The notes beneath the pieces were generated by a model that was given only the letters and a program-made list of their open reading frames with translations, was not told the origin of the DNA and did no database searches. DNA of 64,000 nt from Dastarcus helophoroides (taxonomy: Eukaryota > Arthropoda > Insecta > Coleoptera > Bothrideridae), in NCBI GenBank assembly GCA_028583605.1, contig CM053336.1:22367004-22431003 (forward strand), in the 5' to 3' direction. A program made the position numbers and the translations under genes. Shown here piece by piece: positions 60,401 to 64,000 of the stretch; the first letter of the stretch is position 1; each line of letters starts with the position of its first letter.

Positions 60401-62603
60401 TCGATTTATGCCATTTTGGGCCGGAGTTAAAACCCCAGACAAAACTGGTTTATTTAACCAAAACCAAAACTTCAGTCAGCGCCAACTTTTATATAAATAG
60501 TCATTTTATTTTGATATTTTCTTATTTCATTATGATTGAGAAGATTTGAGTTAATGGATGTATTTAAATACTTTTCAGGGTCATTGAAAAGATTCAGGAA
60601 AGATATGTAAAGAAAAGTTTTGAAAAACGCCGATCTGTGCCATTTGTAACAAATAAAATTAAATTCTTACTTACCTCTAAGACCACAATAAGATATTTTG
60701 AAGTACGAACAAATCTTATACCTTAATGTGTGAAAAGTAATATTTTGACACCCATGCTGTTACTTTTTTCAGAGAAAACATCCACATCTTTGAAGAAAGC
60801 GACAGCATGGATGTTAGAATATCATCTATCCACCAAAAAAAAAAAATATATATATATAATATACCCATCAATCAGATTAATTTACCTGGGAGTCAGAGAG
60901 TCCAGTCAAAAGTGAGATAACATTGTCCATAAGGAACTGGTCATAAATAATAGAGTACTGACATTGTTTAACCAAAGTTTGAACAAAATCGCAAAAATTT
61001 TGCCTAAACTTTTTCCAGGTTTGACCGGACATAATCAATGGGTACTCTCCAGATTCCTCATCGAACTCCTCAGTCATCTTCCTAATAATTGCAGCATGCT
61101 CCATAGTCGCTTGCATCTGCTGCGTGATGCGACCTTTGCAACCAGCCGCGTTTATGAAAAACTGCATCAACGAGATCAGGGCAGCTTCACGATTAAGCTA
61201 TAACATAGACAAGTTCACATTGTTGTATTTATTGATCATATAAAAATTATTTTACCAAGGTGACTATTTTTTGTGCAAAAAGTCGAAATAATTGATTTTT
61301 TGGTCAATATTTTAGTGGAACGGACATGTTCTTGGTTATCTTCAAAAATTGATATACAAACTTTGTCCCCTGAAACCAAGAAAGATTAAAAAATACTTTC
61401 TTGATTTCAGGGGACAATATTTGTATATCAATTTTTGAATATTTTAATTGATATTTTTAATCCTGCTTTGCGGGAGTGAATAACTCAGAATATATTAACA
61501 ATAAACCAATCGTGGATTTTTTAATATTTATTATTAATATATTTATCAATATTTTATCTTTAAGGTGGAAATGTTAGCAATGCTATTAACATTTCAGCTG
61601 TAAACACTTTTTTAACATATATTTTCCACAGAATTATAAATATTGACTTTTATCAGTCTTTTAATTAATCACAAAACTGTCGAATGTTTTTATTGAATTT
61701 TTGTTTATAAAATGAAAATTCTTTCTAAAATTCAAGTTATTGATTTGTTTTTGTTGGCTCACCCTGAATCTCAATATTATTAAAAAATCAGTTTTAAGAC
61801 TCATACATTGACCATAAAAATGCATAAAATACAATTTATTAAATAAAAATGAATCAAAAGATTTGTGTTAAGTTTACTAGAATGCTACCTCCATGGACCA
61901 ATGTCACAATCATGTGATTTATATATTTTTAGTCCTTTTTTTAGAAGTCAAACATCTTTAACCTCGACCACATATACTCAAGAACATTTTATAAGATCTA
62001 CAAAAAACATCCAACAAATTTGTAAATAAGAAAATAAATCACATTCCAATCAAAATGAAATGGACGGGTTTTATAGTGCTGGGTTACCATACTACTATTC
62101 TGTAATTGAGCGTTCTAATGAAATTAACAATTTCTACGAAGTCTACTATATGGACTTAATGTAAGGCTTGATCTTACCTTATAACTTTCAATCCAATCAT
62201 CTACAATATTGGTTAACGAAGCTTTACTATTCTTAATAATGATATAAAGCGAACTCTCATCATCCAAGTGACTTTCAATTTGCATCTTTCTACCTGGGGG
62301 CCTTCCACGACCCCTCCCTCTGCCTGAAACTCCTGCATTGCTGGGTGGCGAATACGAGGGAGGTGGAACATTCGTGTGGCCGCGAGCCTTCGATCTGGTA
62401 ATTCTTCTCATGCCGGGGGTCGGTGGCGATTCGAACATGCCATCAGAAGACGACCCCATTTGGTCACTATATGAGGATTCACCGTAGGTTGCTTGTTGAC
62501 CTAGGTATCCATAATTATCTGGTTCGACTTGCGGAGTCATTGGATTCTCGTATTCAGGCGGCGGTTCATCCATGCGGATCCTCTTACCTCCACGGCGTTG
62601 CAT
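42435..62603 (-). CDS. STAG: Cohesin subunit STAG/stromalin (SA)
   Basis: STAG proteins bind the RAD21-SMC1-SMC3 ring and are needed to load and hold cohesin on chromosomes. Ten minus-strand exons in phase give 1122 aa: 62603-62178, 61197-60886, 55284-54901, 54849-54619, 53170-52760, 46794-46579, 46527-46249, 45794-45117, 43755-43515 and 42625-42435. Exon 1 has a Pro/Ser-rich tail with [14 protein letters not shown], an AT-hook-like patch (about residues 93-106). Exon 2 carries the family signature [18 protein letters not shown] and LLTGLSDSQ. Exons 3-4 ([19 protein letters not shown] to [12 protein letters not shown]) include the stromalin conserved domain. HEAT-like repeats follow, including [17 protein letters not shown] in exon 8. 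The tail is acidic and basic by turns. Length matches the fly SA protein. Introns 2 and 5 are about 5.6 and 6.0 kb and repeat-laden; others are near 51 nt. Confidence 0.97.
42700..43500. repeat. Purine-rich quasi-repeat block in STAG intron 9
   Basis: AAAATTTCGAA, AAAAGTTAAAATT and GAGAAAAGTTTAAATTTTG variants dominate. No coding signal was seen. Confidence 0.55.
43760..45110. other. STAG intron 8
   Basis: This 1.36-kb intron has short quasi-repeat tracts at 43900-44150 and 44390-44720 in both polarities. I see no gene, RNA or recognisable transposon in it. Confidence 0.55.
46795..48900. other. STAG intron 5, part 3' of the composite transposon
   Basis: AT-rich DNA with a pyrimidine-rich quasi-repeat tract at about 47740-48350. 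No gene or RNA is supported. Confidence 0.55.
48905..52387 (+). mobile_element. Mariner carrying an internal hAT-like insertion
   Basis: The outer ends are mariner inverted repeats. The left is CGAGGTCTGCTCAAAAAG...AGGTGAC, and the right, read on the complement, CGATGCGTCTTCAAAAAG...AGGTGAC. The TA target sites are at 48903-48904 and 52388-52389. From 49109 the frame reads [16 protein letters not shown] and, after a frame change, [21 protein letters not shown], the mariner N-terminal helix-turn-helix region, stopping near 49441. Mariner coding resumes about 52096 with [27 protein letters not shown] and [11 protein letters not shown]. The 2.65 kb between is a different, hAT-like gene. About 450 bp of mariner centre, including most catalytic residues, is missing. 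Confidence 0.85.
50002..52095 (+). pseudogene. hAT-family transposase-like pseudogene with BED-type zinc finger
   Basis: The frame starts [16 protein letters not shown], hits a TGA at about 50104, and continues to CKPCNITFS. After a probable intron (50212-50349, CAG|GTTAGT to TTACAG|) it resumes [11 protein letters not shown]. Together these give the C-x2-C...H-x4-H of a BED finger. The next 280 codons (50350-51189) contain [20 protein letters not shown] and [15 protein letters not shown], typical of hAT transposases. A frameshift at a 20-bp duplication follows, then [16 protein letters not shown], another shift near 51450, and finally [26 protein letters not shown], the C-terminal dimerisation region. 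The hAT right-hand terminus is absent. It is inactive as it stands. Confidence 0.8.
52390..52759. other. STAG intron 5, part adjoining exon 5
   Basis: About 370 bp of ordinary intron sequence. No element was recognised. Confidence 0.55.
53171..54618. other. STAG intron 4
   Basis: A 1.45-kb intron. Near exon 5 it has a short in-phase minus-strand open segment starting ATGAGCGG (53294-53253). 54050-54480 is quasi-repeat DNA. No other feature was seen. Confidence 0.5.
55285..60885. repeat. STAG intron 2: large opposed quasi-repeat blocks
   Basis: 55640-55960 is pyrimidine-rich, 56000-57990 purine-rich (TCAAAATTTTGAAAAAA variants) and 58200-60400 pyrimidine-rich (AAATTTCGACTTTTTC variants). Inserted are a truncated Penelope-type tail (about 57018-57064, GGAACGGACTGGTCCTTGG) and a foldback copy (57588-57745). 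No gene is supported. Confidence 0.65.
57588..57745. repeat. Foldback copy of Penelope-associated repeat
   Basis: The left arm holds GGAATGGACTGGTCCTTGG, CAGGACTTGTCCCCTGAAAC and AACACAACAAACG. The right arm holds GCGTTAGAGCAATGTTTG, AATCTTTCTAGGTTTCAGG and AACAAGTTCTGTATTTCAA. The arms are inverted. The right one retains the bases just before and after the presumed hammerhead cleavage site. Confidence 0.75.
61198..62177. other. STAG intron 1
   Basis: The intron contains a short foldback copy of the Penelope-associated repeat (about 61315-61438) and otherwise plain AT-rich sequence. Confidence 0.6.
61315..61438. repeat. Short foldback copy of Penelope-associated repeat
   Basis: GTGGAACGGACATGTTCTTGG, less one base at each end of the family word, and TTTGTCCCCTGAAACCAAG form the left arm. 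CTTTCTTGATTTCAGGGG and TTTGTATATCAATTTTTG form the right. The arms meet at GATTAAAAAATAC, so the hammerhead-like part is missing in both. Confidence 0.7.
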
Positions 62604-64000
62604 TTTTTTTGCTTAAATTTTAGCTATGTGCTATAATTAAGAGAATTTGATAAATGCCGGGTTTTTTTCAATAAACAATTAAATTTGGTTGGCGGTGAAG
62701 ATAACGGTATGGTTCTAGTTTTCAAAATTTAGGATGGGAAGTATTACAAATTTTCGGAGTATTTACAACTTACTTTATGAAAACATTATCCACAAAACAA
62801 ATAGAAATCAAAGACAAATAGAAATAACCTCACCAACGCTTAATTTGACGTAGTTGACAACTGGCAATACTGACAGTTGACAATTACAGACATAGAACTT
62901 TAGTAAGGGAAGAGGTTTTGAGTTGTATAAAGAGTGACAGTATCACCCGCCATTTTGCATCCTATTGGTTTCTCCTGTAATAGATAAAAACTATAGAACT
63001 GGAACGAGTAAAGGTGCACTATTTTTTCGCTATTCAAAAACAAGTAAAAAATTCAAAACTGTACTCATTAAATTTTCGGTAAAAAAGCAAAATGGAATAA
63101 AATGCATTTCTACCGGATATTGAACATTACTATTTTGAACATACCGATAGATTATTCTTACTTACTCCACATCCGTAATGATTACGTTGTACTAAAGTTA
63201 CCATATTAGTTTTAAACTTCAAATTTTGACTTTCAACTCAAAATATCGATTTACTTTTAAAACTTGATTCGGAAAGTTTGACTTTAAACTTGAAATGTTG
63301 GGAAACTCCTTTTAATAAATCTTAAATTTTTTAAGATATTAAAAGTTTCTATTTTAAGCCAAAGAATTTGTCAAAAATTTAAGTAAAACAACAAGAAATT
63401 AAAACCCTAAATTCATAATTCGAAAAAAATCTACATTTTCTTAAACAGCTTAATTTTTTCCGAAACATCAATTTTTTCTCCAAATTTCTAATTTATAATC
63501 AAATACCTAATTTTTCGAAATTAAAAAAAAAATTCCTAATTTCTCTCGAAATTTTGATTTTTTCTCCTAAATTTTGAGTTTTTTCTTCAAATCGTAATGA
63601 TTATCCTCTCAAAAGTTCCATTTTTGTCTCAAAATCTCGGATTGTTTAGTTTTAATTTCTTGACTTAACTCTCATCTTGGTGTTTTCCAAAATCCTAACT
63701 TTTATCCTGAAATCTAATAGCACTTAACATGTTACCCTTTTAAAAGGACATCTTCTGTATTTTCTGCTGTAGCAGAAAAATTGGAATTTCTGATGGTTAT
63801 GATTGTTTTATGAGACAAATAATAGCCAAATTATTTTGGGGCTAGTTTAAAAAGCGAATTAAGAATGCCAAACTCTTCCTAGAGTGCCTCATTGTTGTTT
63901 CTGTTTGTCCACAATAATACGTGTGCGCGTAGGACAGCAGAACACTAGTGAATTTGCTTTAAGAACAATCAGTATCACCAGTTCTTTCATAGATAAAAAC
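62604..64000. other. STAG upstream region and window end
   Basis: The presumed STAG promoter and 5' UTR lie just above 62603. TTGACAACTG and CAGTTGACAA near 62851-62884 form an imperfect inverted pair. 63200-63720 is pyrimidine-rich quasi-repeat DNA. No gene was recognised to the window end. Confidence 0.5.

Overview
This is a eukaryotic nuclear window, almost certainly from an insect and possibly a beetle; the order is inference. Evidence is that all recognised genes are conserved animal genes, many introns are only 46-62 nt with GT..AG ends, mariner, hAT, Penelope-like and LINE relics are present, and the non-coding DNA is extremely AT-rich. There are no bacterial operons, CRISPR arrays or convincing tRNA genes.

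Six protein-coding genes can be read, four of them by joining exons whose phases agree. From left to right they are COG5 (minus, 11 exons, 744 aa, Golgi tethering), a mitochondrial mTERF-type transcription termination factor (plus, 4 exons, 378 aa), OSGEPL1/Qri7 (plus, 8 exons, 412 aa, mitochondrial tRNA t6A synthesis), APH-1 (minus, one coding exon, 240 aa, gamma-secretase subunit), exportin-2/CSE1 (plus, one coding exon, 969 aa, importin-alpha recycling) and a STAG/stromalin cohesin subunit (minus, 10 exons, 1122 aa). COG5/mTERF and APH-1/CSE1 are divergent pairs with 1.5-1.6 kb between starts. The genes form no pathway together; they are ordinary housekeeping neighbours.

Region by region: 1-7,013 is COG5, with an LTR-like segment and a foldback repeat in its introns. 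7,014-10,159 is the divergent promoter region and the mTERF gene. 10,160-19,233 is intergenic, with a LINE reverse transcriptase relic, a Penelope-like element flanked by inverted hammerhead-like repeats, and a three-level nest of DNA transposons. 19,234-30,639 is OSGEPL1, whose two large introns hold a tandem repeat and a complete but decayed mariner. 33,392-38,661 is APH-1 and CSE1. 38,662-42,434 holds a mariner relic, CAAG-rich palindromic repeats and a possible secreted-peptide exon. 42,435-62,603 is STAG, whose 6-kb fifth intron contains a mariner with a hAT-like pseudogene inside it.

Most of the remaining DNA is a decayed quasi-repeat built from variants of AAATTTCGACTTTTT. It lies in kilobase blocks that are mostly purine-rich or mostly pyrimidine-rich on the plus strand. 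The most interesting items are the hammerhead-like Penelope repeats with palindromic copies, the mariner/hAT composite, the nested hAT elements and the strand-polarised repeat blocks.
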